DNA from: Chrysaora quinquecirrha
Lineage: Eukaryota; Cnidaria; Scyphozoa; Semaeostomeae; Pelagiidae
Length of the DNA stretch: 64,000 nt
Direction: 5' to 3'
Assembly: GCA_014526335.1 (NCBI GenBank)
Contig: JACTAT010000059.1
Span: 2,875,312-2,939,311 of the forward strand
Below, in pieces: positions 39,501 through 51,100 of this stretch. Both the position numbers and the translations under genes were made by a program. The notes beneath the pieces were generated by a model, which made no database searches, was not told the DNA's origin, and saw only the letters and a list, made by a program, of their open reading frames with translations. How positions within the stretch are numbered: the stretch's first letter is position 1; each line of letters opens with the position of its first letter.

Positions 39501-41000
39501 GGAGAAAAAATTTCACTCAAAAAATCGCCAAAATGGTAAGTCTATAGCCTTGCTAAATGGCCAAAAGTGGGCTAAAATTAGGGATTTTGAAAACTCGCTT
39601 TTTTCTTCAAAAATAACTACTAAAAGCTATACAATACCACCTGAATAGCCTTTAGGGGCTATAGTTAGTATTTTTCGAGAATATTTGGTCCAATAACGGA
39701 GAAAAAATTTCCCTCAAAAAATCGCCAAAATGGTAAGTCTATAGCCTTGCTAAATTGCCAAAAATGGGCTAAAATTAGGGGTTTTGAAAACTCGCTTTTT
39801 TCTTTAAAAATAACTACTAAAACCTATAAAATACCCCCTGAATAGCCTTTGGGGCTATAGAAAGTATTTTTCGAGAATATTGGGTCGAATAACGTAGAAA
39901 AAATTTCACTCAAAAAATCGCCAAAATGGTACGTCTATAGCCTTGCTAAATGGTCAAAAATGGGCTAAAATTAAGGATTTTGAAAACTCGCTTTTTTCTT
40001 CATAAATAACTACTAAAACCTATAAAATTCCCCCTGAATAGCCTTTAGGGGCTATAGAAAGTATTTTTCGAGCATATTGGGTCGAATAACGGAGAAAACA
40101 ATTCCCTCAAAAAATCGCCAAAATGGTAAGTCTATAGCCTTGCTAAATGGCCAAAATGGGCTAAAATTGAAGGTTTTGAAAACTCGCTTTTATCTTCATA
40201 AATAACTACTAAAACCTATGAAATACCCCCTGAATAGCCTTTAGGGGCTATAGAAAGTATTTTTCGAGCATATTGGGTCGAATAACGGAGAAAAAGATTC
40301 CCTCAAAAGATTGCCAAAATGGTAAGTCTATAGCCTTGCTAAATGGCCAAAAGTGGGCTAAAATTAGGGGTTTTGAAAACTCGCTTTTTTCTTCAAAAAT
40401 AACTACTAAAACCTATAAAATACCCCCTGAATAGCCTTTAGGGGCTATAGAAAGTATTTTTCGAGAATATTTGGTCGAATAACGGAGAAAAAATTTCCCT
40501 CAAAAAATCGCCAAAATTGTAAGTCTATAGCCTTGCTAAATGGCCAAAAATGGGCTAAAATAAGGGGTTTTGAAAACTCGCTTTTTTCTTCAAAAATAAC
40601 TACTAAAAGCTATAAAATACCCCCTGAATAGCCTTTAGGGGCTATAGAAAGTATTTTTCGAGAATATTTGGTCCAATAACGGAGAAAAAATTTCCCTCAA
40701 AAAATCGCCAAAATTGTAAGTCTATAGCCTTGCTGAATTGCCAAAAATGGGCTAAAATTAGGGGTTTTGAAAACTCGCTTTTTTCTTTAAAAATAACTAC
40801 TAAAAGCTATAAAATACCCCCTGAATAGCCTTTAGGGGCTATAGAAAGTATTTTTCGAGCATATTTGGTCGAAAAACGGAGAAAAAATTTCCCTCAAAAA
40901 ATCGCCAAAAAGGTAAGTCTATAGCCTTGCTAAATGGCCAAAAATGGGCTAAAATTAGGGGTTTGTTAACTCGCTTTTTTCTTCAAAAATAACTACTAGA
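33550..41000. repeat. Long higher-order duplications in the right part of the satellite
   Basis: Three sets of shared rare variants mark duplicated blocks. One is 33.56-34.4 to 37.28-38.1 kb (offset 3,720 bp; TATTTGTTGAGC, GAAAACTGGCTTTTATC, CTATAGACAG). The second is 36.31-36.9 to 39.43-40.0 kb (offset 3,124 bp; ATACTCCCTG, GCTATACAATACCACC, GTACGTCTATAG). The third is 35.01-35.6 to 40.29-40.9 kb (offset 5,280 bp; GATTCCCTCAAAAGATTGCC, TTGCTGAATTGCC). These equal about 19, 16 and 27 units. Confidence 0.85.
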
Positions 41001-41443
41001 AGCTATCAAATACCCCCTGAATAGTCTCAATGGGCTATAGAAAGTATTTTTTGAGCATATTGGGTTGAATTACGAAGAAAAAATATCCCTCAAAAAATCT
41101 TCAAAAAGTTAAGTCTATAGCCTTGCTAAATGGCCAAAAGTGGGCTAAAATTAGGGGCTTTGAAATCTCACTTTTTTCTTCAAAAATAACCACTAAAACT
41201 ATGAAATACCCCCTGAGTAACCTTTAGGGGCTATAGAAAGTATTTTTTGAGCATATTGGGTCGAATAACGGAGAAAGAATTTCCCTCAAAAAATCGCCAA
41301 AAAGGTAAGTCTATAGCCTTGCTAAATGGCCAAGAATGGGCTAAAATTAGGGGTTTTGAAAACTCTTATTTTTTCCAAAATAAAAACCAAAGGTACAAAT
41401 ATCCCCTGAACGTTTCAATTTGGCACCATTTGTCTTTCGTATT

Positions 41444-41541
41444 CTTTTTAGCCCGGCTGGAAACGTTCATATAATGACATGCCAATTTTAGCAATTTCAA
41501 CCTTGCTAACCGAGCTGAAATTCCAGCTCGGGCTAAAAAAG
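41444..41541. other. Hairpin-forming inverted repeat at the right satellite edge
   Basis: The arms CTTTTTAGCCCGGCTGGAAA (41444-41463) and TTCCAGCTCGGGCTAAAAAAG (41521-41541, one letter over a strict copy) are imperfect inverted repeats. Inside the right half, CCGAGCTG (41510-41517) pairs with CAGCTCGG (41524-41531) around a six-base loop. It may be a small foldback element. Confidence 0.6.
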
Positions 41542-44500
41542 TAAACTACAGAAACCCTATAAACCCTATAAAAAGCAGAAAGCTGTATTTATCTTTAGAA
41601 CTATAGGAAAATGTGCAAAATATTGTATAGAAGCACTCTGTGCTCTTTTCATAAAGATCAGTATTTGGCTGCCGGGATGCCGTGCTTTAAGAAATTAACT
41701 TTATTTTTAAAGAAAAATTCCATGCAAAACTATCAAAATCTTACCTGAAAAGCTACGTATTGGCAAATACAGTCTTTTTACGTTTACTTCATAATAGAAT
41801 GATTTAGGAGAAAAAGTTTCTCATCCAAAGTGGCAAAAGAATTGAGTCTCTAACTTGGACTTTGTCTACAGGGAACAAAGACCCTACAGAATGCCAACGA
41901 ACCATTGTCATACTCATTGGCTAGTCTGATTTGATTGAAGAAAAAACTTCGCTTACTGTATGTAAGCCAAAATTAGTCTTTGGCATAATGTTAAAATAAC
42001 AGCAAAATTTATATTCTTATAATAATTGCTGCGGAGCTGCGCGAAGACCCTGCATAGCAGCATTATGTTCTTGCACAAATTGGAATTTTGTATATTTGTT
42101 TGATTGCGGCACTGTTGTTGCGGTTGCTGTCATGCATTTCGTGTACGTATTGAGTCTATTTGTAGTAAATCAAAATGGCGTGAAAAGCAAAAGCATTGCT
42201 CAGTGCTGGATATGAATGCTCCCCACTTGCATCCACAATGCCGAGACAATGTGGCTGAGGTGTCGCATCTTACGGTGGCTCCCGTTACAGGAAATCGCTA
42301 TTCTCCCGTGAATCTTCGGCCAGCCAAGGGGGTGGGACTATCCGGCCCCCAGACCATATGCTTACGCTTGGATATCCCGCCAGCTTCCAACTCACACACT
42401 GAATCAATATGTAAAGATGCCGTCTTAATACTAACAGAATTTCTTCAAAAAATTCAGACAATTGTGGGAAACTTTATCGCGCATGCGCTACATTTTTTAC
42501 TCTCGGACTTCAATGGTTCTGTTCGAAGACAAAATTGACAATTAATACTTACCATGAGAGATACTTACAAGATAACATTGATGAATATCTTCAAATGTTT
42601 TCAGGAAGTAGGCGTCAGTGCATGGGCCCTTAAACGGCCTGAATTTCAAACTACCACTTTGCATCAGTGATTGGATCACAAAAGTTTTTTTTAAGTCTAC
42701 ATTTACACTTCGGCGCATGTCCGTGCTATTTCTACATGAAATTTTTATTGTTTTCATTTTGGGAGAAGCGCTATGTGCATGGCTTATCCAAATAACAAAA
42801 GCGGCTATTTTGTGATCATTTAGAAACTTCGTGCTGTCATGTCAAATATCCGATTCAATTATTTCTTCTTCCTTCCTTTTACTGAATCTTTTTGTATACA
42901 GTTTGTACGTCCAAACTTGTAATGCAATATGTACAAAGAAAACTTTGGGTCAAAGGCAGTCTGTCCCCTCCAGCTATTGCTTGAAAGAACAAAGAAATTG
43001 ATTTATTCAAATTTGAATGTCGTTTGAATAATGAATAATCACTGCGTCTTGCAGCCATAGAGATGCTTGCAGCAGCAGAACTTAAACTTGCAGCGACAGT
43101 CCCATGCAATACAAAAAATTTTTACCACGAAAACTTTCCACCAGAAAGAAAGTGTGTCGCCCAGCCCCAACTACTTTGAAACCAACCCCGCAAACGGACT
43201 TTTCAAGGCAGTAAATAAGAGCAAATGTCCTGAATATCTCACAAACAAACAAGAACCAAACAAGAATTGTGGCACAATCATATTTGATTTGAGCTTATGA
43301 TAACCCTCGAATGAATTCTGTCAGCATTTTCAGCACTTTTCCGGCTTTATTTCTTCGGTAGCTCCGCCATTGCCCCATTGGCCACTGTGCCACACTTTGC
43401 TTTGGATTCGCAAGTCGCGCGCTGTGCAGAAAACTGTTGATATGGGCCCTGATTGGCTTGAAAGACAAAGCGATTTGCGAAAATTTCTCACGCGCATTTC
43501 ACTGCACATTTCACGGGAGTGAAATACAGCTATTGAAATTCAAGGTGACAGACTGCCTTCAACTTAATCATAGTCAATACAGTAAATACTGTTTATTCTA
43601 TTGACTGGGTTTCGATATACTCATGACAGTCCTCTGCAATACTTGAATTCTACCTCGGAGCAGCATTTCCTTAACGATGTTAACAGCTAGTTATTAGAAT
43701 TAGTTATATCAATGGAAAATGCCTCTTAGATTGAAGTTTCATGGGCTGCTTAAAAATCATGTATGAGATGAATGCCAATGCAAAATGCCTCGCAAAATGA
43801 AGTTAAGCCTTTACCAAGGGCATGCCAAACAAGTTAACACGTCACTGACATCTTGCATTTAGTGATGTCCTCTACCTTGGGCTCCGGTTGGGCTTTGACC
43901 AGTACAGATTATAGGGTTATACTTTCCTGTGAATATTTATTGAATTATGGCTTTTCGCAGATAAGAGGCAAAGAAAACAAGAGATTTAAAACCATGCAGA
44001 GCATTCGCATTAATAAATACATAATTTAGGTGTTGAAGAAATAAGCTAAAAACGACACTATAGACATTCACATATTCTATGTTCAGCTTTTGAAATAAAA
44101 TTATAAATAAGTGCAATAATACTATTTTGAATATCTATCTGCATATCATACAGTCTAAAACAGCAAAATTTTAAAACAAACTAAGCGGAACATTCAAAAC
44201 TTCTTATGAAATAGGTAAATGGGTTTTAATAGAGATTTCACGTGGTACATACTGTTTTCTCACTTAGTTTCCTTAGATGGAAACGACACTAGTTGCAAGA
44301 AGAATAAGAGCTCTCTGTGGCTTACATGTCTTGTAATATTTAATCCGGTTTTTTCACCATATTCTATGACGTCATATTTTGGATGAATTTGCGCTGGAAA
44401 TGGAAAAAGGGATCGGGTTTCCCAATGCACCTTGTTCAAAATCGCTTTACAAAATAGGAATAGTTCAAAACAGGAATAGTAGCTAAAGTCATCCTATTGG

Positions 44501-44709
44501 GTAATATATGTGTTCCCATATCTGCATAGCTTATGTTCATAACGTTTATCAATTTAAATTCTTCTTTTAATGCATTGATTAGCAGAAGGGCAAACTTTCA
44601 TTACCAACTTACTTAAAATTCGCCATTAACATGAAGACATTTCATTTAATTTACTAATACATTTGCTAAATAAAAATGTACTGGTTCATGCTTAAGTTCA
44701 ATTAATTAA
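41542..44709. other. Intergenic stretch between satellite and kinesin 3' end
   Basis: Mostly AT-rich. A GC-richer patch at about 42190-42400 and another at about 43360-43460 stand out. Open frames here (the longest is 144 codons on + at 42104-42538) show no recognisable motif, no clear splice context and odd composition, so none is called as a gene. No canonical polyadenylation signal for the kinesin was seen within the first several hundred bases. Confidence 0.5.
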
Positions 44710-45184
44710 TTATAGTGTATTTGTATTGTTATTTTTATTCGCTCTTTTGCGTTTACTTGAAGTGAATTTCTTTAAAAATCCTGTGATATTTTTACCTTTT
44801 GCATGTCTTTCATGCGAGTCCAACAACTGTCCTTCATGAACTGTTTCAAAACCTCCGGTCGCATTTCGATTTTCATCCACGAAATCTCCCGTGTCCTGAC
44901 TTTGATAGGCTTCATCTAGACTGGTTCGCTGAGTGTTTGGCGATGAAAATCCGGGGGTTGATGAAATAGCACCACTATCACAGAGTGACTCTGCAGATTC
45001 CCCCGTCACGTATTCTTGACTCAGTGATGAAGATGAACTGCAGATACCTAATGCTGTGTGGCAACGCATTGGTGTGCTGGGAGGTAATTCCACATCTCCA
45101 ACAAAAGAATCTCCAGAATGTGACGTCATTGATTTGCTTCGATTTGAAAGGTGTCCTGAGCAGTACATAAAGGGTGTACTCGTC
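44710..45184 (-). CDS. Kinesin C-terminal exon
   Basis: Acceptor TTTTTTTAG before 45184, phase matching the big exon. It adds 158 codons including TAA at 44710-44712. The sequence is rich in Ser/Thr/Pro (SSSSSLSQEYVTGES) and ends in a basic patch (GFLKKFTSSKRKRANKNN), which could bind nucleic acid, microtubules or membranes. That role is inference. Confidence 0.85.
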
Positions 45185-48100
45185 CTAAAAAAAATCATAA
45201 CGATATATCATTTATTTTGTACAAGCAATCATGATAACAAAGACAAGACTTTTCAGTAATTATTAATTGTATCTCTTATGCTAATACGCTATTTTTCAGT
45301 GAGCATCAGTTTCTCAAGCGCAGACTCAAAGGAAGTTTTTGAACGTTTCAATAAATTATTTCATGCTGATCTGGCTCGCAGTACATATTCCGAGAGTTAA
45401 AAAGGAACTTAGGCGATAAGAATTGCCTGTTTCCCGCCTGTTTTTGATACGTGAATGGATAACTTGAAACTAGGAGCAAATTTCAAGAAATGAGGGTTCA
45501 TCAAGATTGCTTTTCATGATTTTAGCCAAGTATTCGAATACAATGTATGCCCTTACAGTTGACTTCCGAACCATATGCACCAATTGGCATTTCTTACAAG
45601 ATTGCCACAACCATAGTCCCAGTCAGAGTTGTGGTAATGCTCCAGATAGAAATTAGGGGAAATCGAGTTAGCCTACAAGTGAAGAGCAAATAAAATCACA
45701 AAAGTCATGGTTCTGACTTGAAATAAAAAATCTCTCGAAGTAGAATTCTTGATTTTTAAACATAACTAACCACCATTCCACCATTCTTTATAGGGATCTT
45801 TATACAGTATGATGTTCTCTATTACACAAAAGCTAGCAGTGCACGTTTTAAAGCAACTCAACAATAAACAGATGAAGAAAAGAACAGGAAGACAAGGAGA
45901 CAGATTGCTTACCTCAAAGACATCTGAGAATCTGACAATTCAAATGGAGATTTATCACGTACAGCTTGAAGTAGATTCTCCAGACTTCTTCGATCAGAAT
46001 CGATTACCATCAGTTCTTCCTGTAATTTCGACTTCTGATCAATGAATGTCAAAATTGCTGTCTCTAATGACATGTTATCTTCAATGCAATCCAGCAACTC
46101 ATCACCCAACAGCTGAGTATTCTTATTAACACCCATGAACCTTTTCTGTACATTGCCTTGGCATGATTCGCACAGCATACTTGGAGTCAACTGCTTGACT
46201 TTATCAGCGGCAGAAAATCCGTTAGCGAACCGCTTCGCTTTGCCGTTCTCAACAACTGACGCTCTCTCTTCCAAATTATGCAAATCGACTTTAAACGTCT
46301 CCAGTTTCTCCTCGAGTTCACCATTATATTTTGCATAAGCAGCTAAGCTCTTATTCAGCCTGACAAAATCTTCCAGTAGGCGTTTTTTATCATCTTTAAA
46401 CAAAGATAACTTGGTTTGTAGTTTATTCTTTTCATAAGTCAATGTTTCCTTGTCCTTTGTTAACTGTGAAATCTTCCGTTGCTGATTTTCTAAACTGTCC
46501 TCCAAAGTATCCTGAGCTGTGTTTGTTATTTTCTTTTCTGCTTCTAATTCCTCATATCTTTCTGATAATTCTTTCGCTTCAGCCTTTAGTTCTTCATTGC
46601 TCTTTTCATAATTAAATAGATCCTCTTCAAGTCCTCCATACTGCTTTTGAAGTGCTATTGTCTCCATAAGCAACTGCATACTCTTTCGTTTTGTATCTGG
46701 TAGTCTTTGTTCCATTTCTACTAAATCATTATGCAACATCCTAAGCTGTCCTTCTAATGCTGAATTCCTTTCTCGATACTCTTTCAAATTACTTTCAATA
46801 ACACATTTATAATGTCCAATACTAACTAGATTATTCTCAGCGTTATCAAGTTGTGAACTGTACTGTGTAAGCTCTGTTAGTACCGTCCTACCAGATTTCT
46901 CAAACGTTTTAATGCTTCCTTTGAGTACCTCGATACCCTTTTGCATTTCCTTGATTCCGAAAGTACCACTGCCTTCCTTTGCATCCTTTGCGTTCTTACT
47001 GACTTCATGAACCCTTTGAGATAGTTGCATTCTATCAATCGTAGCCAGTGATAGATTCTCTTGTGCAGATTGCAGTTCGTAACAGACAGACGTCAGCTCT
47101 TGGGATCTTCTGCTCCCTGCTCTGTTGGCATCGTCTAACTCATCCTTCAACATATTCTCTTCCTCTGTTAATACTTCAGCTTTCTCCACGAGACGCCCTA
47201 CGTCTTTTAAACAGAGATTCTCGCTACGACCACTCTCTTTATCTTCATCATTATCCAGTGAATCCTCAGAGGCTCTGCTACCGTTTTCACAGCTTTCATC
47301 TCTCAGCTCTGGACTGAATCGTCCACTCTCATTACTCATCTCTAGTATAAGCTCATGAAGTTTCTTTCGAAGATCAGACTTCGCAGCTTCGGCAACTTCG
47401 ATTCTCTTTTCTAAACTTGACTGCTTCTCTGTTAAGTCAGCCTTTTCAATGTTAAACAATGCCAGTTCCTCTTGAACCATTTGCAGTTCACTTTCAATAT
47501 CCGAATCCTCAACTGAATCATTGTCTTTCGGAACTGACTCACATTCTTGTGCTTGTCCTAACTGCCTTTCAACAGCAGCTTTAACCTCCTTCTTCAGTGG
47601 CGACAACGCTCTTGCTAAGCCCCTGATCTCTGTCTTCAGTATATTATTTTCTTTTTCTGCATTTAAAAGCTCATTTTCAGAGAGTTTTCTCTGCGTGACC
47701 AGCTCTTCACATTCAACTTTCATTCGTGAAACTTCCAGCTCTGCCATTAGCATTCGATCATGCATCGTTATTTTGTCATTTTCACACTGTTCCGCCTTCG
47801 CCTCCAGTTTTTCATTTTCATTCTTGAGATGGTCGCATTTTTCTTTCAGCTTCTCGAAATCGTCTTGAATATTAGAATAATCAGTGCACAGTACAAGATT
47901 TTTAGTCTCACAAGAACAAAGCTGTCTTAGAAGGCTTTTAGTCTCCTCTTTCGACGAATCCAATTCATTTTCCATTTTCTCAAAATCATCTTCTAACTCC
48001 TCTAGTTCTGTTTCTAATTTCTCATTCTCTTCTAGAACAATTGCTATCTCTGCACGCACTTCAGAGTTTTGTGTTCTCAGAAAATCGATCTCTGCTTGGA

Positions 48101-51100
48101 GACCTTTCTTCTCTTTGATAACATTCTCAAGTTGTTTGTAGAGTTCACGTAGTTTCTCCTGATACGAAGCCTTTTCTTGCTCGATCCTCTCTGCTTTTTC
48201 AGCAGCAATATGACTAAGCTCATCTTTCTCTTTGCAGATTTCTTTTAACTGCTTTTCTAGATTCGTTGTCTTTTCTGCAAGGTTTATCTTATCTTCTTTC
48301 AAGCCGAGAATCCAAACTCTAAGGGCCTTTAAAGAATCAATCAGCTTCCTCTGTTCCTTTTCATTTTTCTGTCCCATCTCATCTTTAAAAGCAGCGGATA
48401 ATTTCTCAACTTCTTTACGTTCTTCTTTAAGATCTTCTATATCCGAATTAAGTTTCTCGATTTGCAATCTCAAATCCTGGAAACTCTGCTCCAAAATACC
48501 GTTTGCTTCTCTCAATTCCTTGGTTTGTTTTGCTACAGCTCTTTTCTCAAAGGACTGCTGAATCATGACACTTCTCTCGATCAAAATCTCTTCAACTTTC
48601 CTCTCTAGATTGCTGAATTTATCAGTTAGGCTTGCCAGTTGCTTTATCAGACCTTTCTCCTCGTTCTTGCATGCTTTCAGCTGTTCATTAACATTCAGAT
48701 TCTCAGACTGCAGTTCGAGTATTTGCTCATTTGCTACCTTCTCTTTTCCCTCTGAATCTTTAAGTTTTTGCTGTATCGTTTCATAATCTTTTCCAAGGGT
48801 TACAATGTTCTTTTTTGTTTCATCTAATTCATTCTCCACACGATCAAGTTCTTTCTTTAGATGTTTATTCTCTGCTACCATGACTGCTGATTCCCCATGC
48901 AGCTTCTTCATGCTCTGTTCAAGCAATGCTTTATCACATTCAATCGCACGATTCTTTTCGCAAACTTCATCGATCCTAGTCTGCAGTTTACTGTTTATTT
49001 CTTTCGATGTCTTCACAGCTTTTCTAAGCTGGTCTCTTTCTGCTTCTAATAATTTCCAATTTTCATCATTTTCTTTTATTCTTTTCTGTAGGCCTTTCTT
49101 TTCTTCATTTAACGCCGTCAATAATCCCTGAATATGCGATGTATCCTGTTCTAAAGTCCTCAATTCTTCGTTCAATTTTTTATTTTTTTCTCTGGATACA
49201 ATCAATTCTTTCTGCATGTCTTCTTTCTCTGCCATGAAAAAAGCCAACCTTCGTTGCAGATCTAAGACCTTTCCTTCGATTTCTGTAACTGATCCGAAAC
49301 TTGAAGGTCGATTGGCAAGAGCTGTTTTGAACTTCTTATCAGGGCTTGAGCATGACCTTGTCTGAAGGTTATTCAACCTTCTTTTACCTTTACCATCCAT
49401 AACTGTGTCTGAGTTTTGTTCATACTTCTTTAACTGAAGCCAAATCTTGTCTTTCTCTGCCTGAAGCTTTGTAAAATCAGTTTCAAGTTGCCCATATTTA
49501 TCTCTCAACGATTTCATGTCCTCGGTGAGTTTTTCCTTCTCTTGCTTGAAATTATTCGTCATTTTCTCTTCATTTCGCTGCATCATACGCACATCGGCTT
49601 TCATCTTCTCGGCTGTTGCCAGATCGGTCTTCAATCGATTATTCTCGGCTTTCAAACTCGAAACTTCTCGCTCTAGTCTTGCTTTATCATTTCGCAATGC
49701 AGCGAGCTCTCGGTGTAGTCGCTTCTCCTCATGTCGCATTCCCGTAATATCGCCTTGTAAAGCATCCTTCTGGCTTTTCAGAGAATTATAAGCTCGTTCA
49801 GTGTTTGATTTATCGGTTTTCGAAACGGAAATATCTCGTTGAAATTTTCGTTTTTCGACACGAAGAGTTGAGATTTCTTGTTTCATGGCTGTCAACTCTT
49901 TCGCGAACCTCTCCTTTTCGTATTTGATAACATTAACAAGCTTTTCTTCCTTGGTTTTTAGATTATTAATCTCAGCTTTGTAATCTTCTGCTTCTTTCTG
50001 TAATATATCCAATGCTTCTTCCAGCATCTTGACATCTTCGCGATATTTCGTTAGCTCATCTTCCAGATCCGCCTTATCTTCCTCGAGAGCTGTAAGCTCA
50101 GTTTCCAAGAGGCCGTTCTCTTCTTTACAACATGACCATTCTGTTTCTAAAATGATATTCCTATCTCTAACATCATCTAATTCGTTTTCGATTCTTCTTC
50201 TTTCATCATGATCTCTCAGTTTCTCCTTCTCAAGAATCGTAAGCTCGTCTTTTAACGTAGACACAATACTATCCAGAGCGACTTTTTCATTTCTCAGATC
50301 AACGATCATTCTCTCTTTCTTCGCATTATTATTTTCACTGCATTTCAAGCTGTTCTCAACAATCACTTTCCGTTTCTCAATCTCGATAATCTTACCCTCC
50401 AGCTCAGTTTTCTCTTTGCGTATATGCTCAACTTGCTGCTCCAGTTTGATATTCTTGTTCTCCAAAGCAAATAACTTGGTCTCAAGACTTCCTTTCAGTT
50501 CTCTAACTGTTTTCAATTCAAGTTCAAGATCATTCAACTTCTCTTGATTAGAATTCTTCTCCTCTTTCACATTGAATAATTCTGTCTGCAATTTATCTTT
50601 TTCTCGTTTTTCTGTTCTCATTTCTTCCAGAATTCGTTTTCGATCTTCGTCAGTTTCAGTGATTCTAGTCATCGTTATCTGACCCCATATCTTTGCAAAA
50701 TCATCAGATTGACTGCCAATGAGCAGAATGCAGTTGAGCAATGCTTTATCCATTAGAAGATAATACAACGAGTTTTCTAATATAGCCACATCATCGGCTG
50801 CCTCTTTTCGCATCACAAGCTCTGAAATAGAAAAAAAATTACACAGAGTTCAGATATAACAAGCACAGACTAAGATATAATTATGAATATTAAACTTCAA
50901 GTCTGCTGCTATCCCTGTTTGACCAGTCCTGTTCGATGAAACAAGCTATTTCGTAAGGTTGTTTCGACAGAATATATCAACTTGAAAGGTAAATAAACAT
51001 ATATTCTGAAATATTTAGTTTCTTGAAATATCTACATTATTTGATGCAGCATCAAAATACCTAAGCAAACTTAGGCCGTGCAGCAATGTCCAACCATTTG

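Larger units (their letters stand above)
17530..41412. repeat. Satellite array, unit about 190-197 bp, roughly 120 copies
   Basis: Every unit carries the same landmarks in order: GGTAAGTCTATAGCCTTGCT, GGCCAAAAATGGGC, TTTTGAAAACTCGC, TAACTACTAAAACC, CCCCCTGAATAGCC, AGGGGCTATAG, CGAGCATATTGGGTCGAATA and ATCGCCAAAATG. Central units are very similar. Units at the left (17.5-18.0 kb) and right (40.95-41.41 kb) edges are the most diverged, as in tandem arrays kept uniform by unequal exchange. Short inverted repeats occur inside each unit (CCCCT/AGGGG; ATAGCC/GGCTAT). Irregular joints interrupt the period near 19905-19935, 21110-21190, 21690, 22050, 33170-33195 and 39165. No frame passes through more than about two units. 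The array separates the 3' ends of the FNTA-like and kinesin genes. Confidence 0.98.

Noticed and set aside
17530..41412. CRISPR-like regular repeats
   Set aside because: Whole units are repeated, with no unique spacers, and the gene context is eukaryotic.
42104..42538. 144-codon frame after the satellite
   Set aside because: No motif, no splice partners and low-confidence composition. It could be part of an unseen gene, but the sequence does not support a call.
46135..50211. Many Ser/Phe-rich frames on the + strand
   Set aside because: Antisense shadows of the coiled-coil exon.
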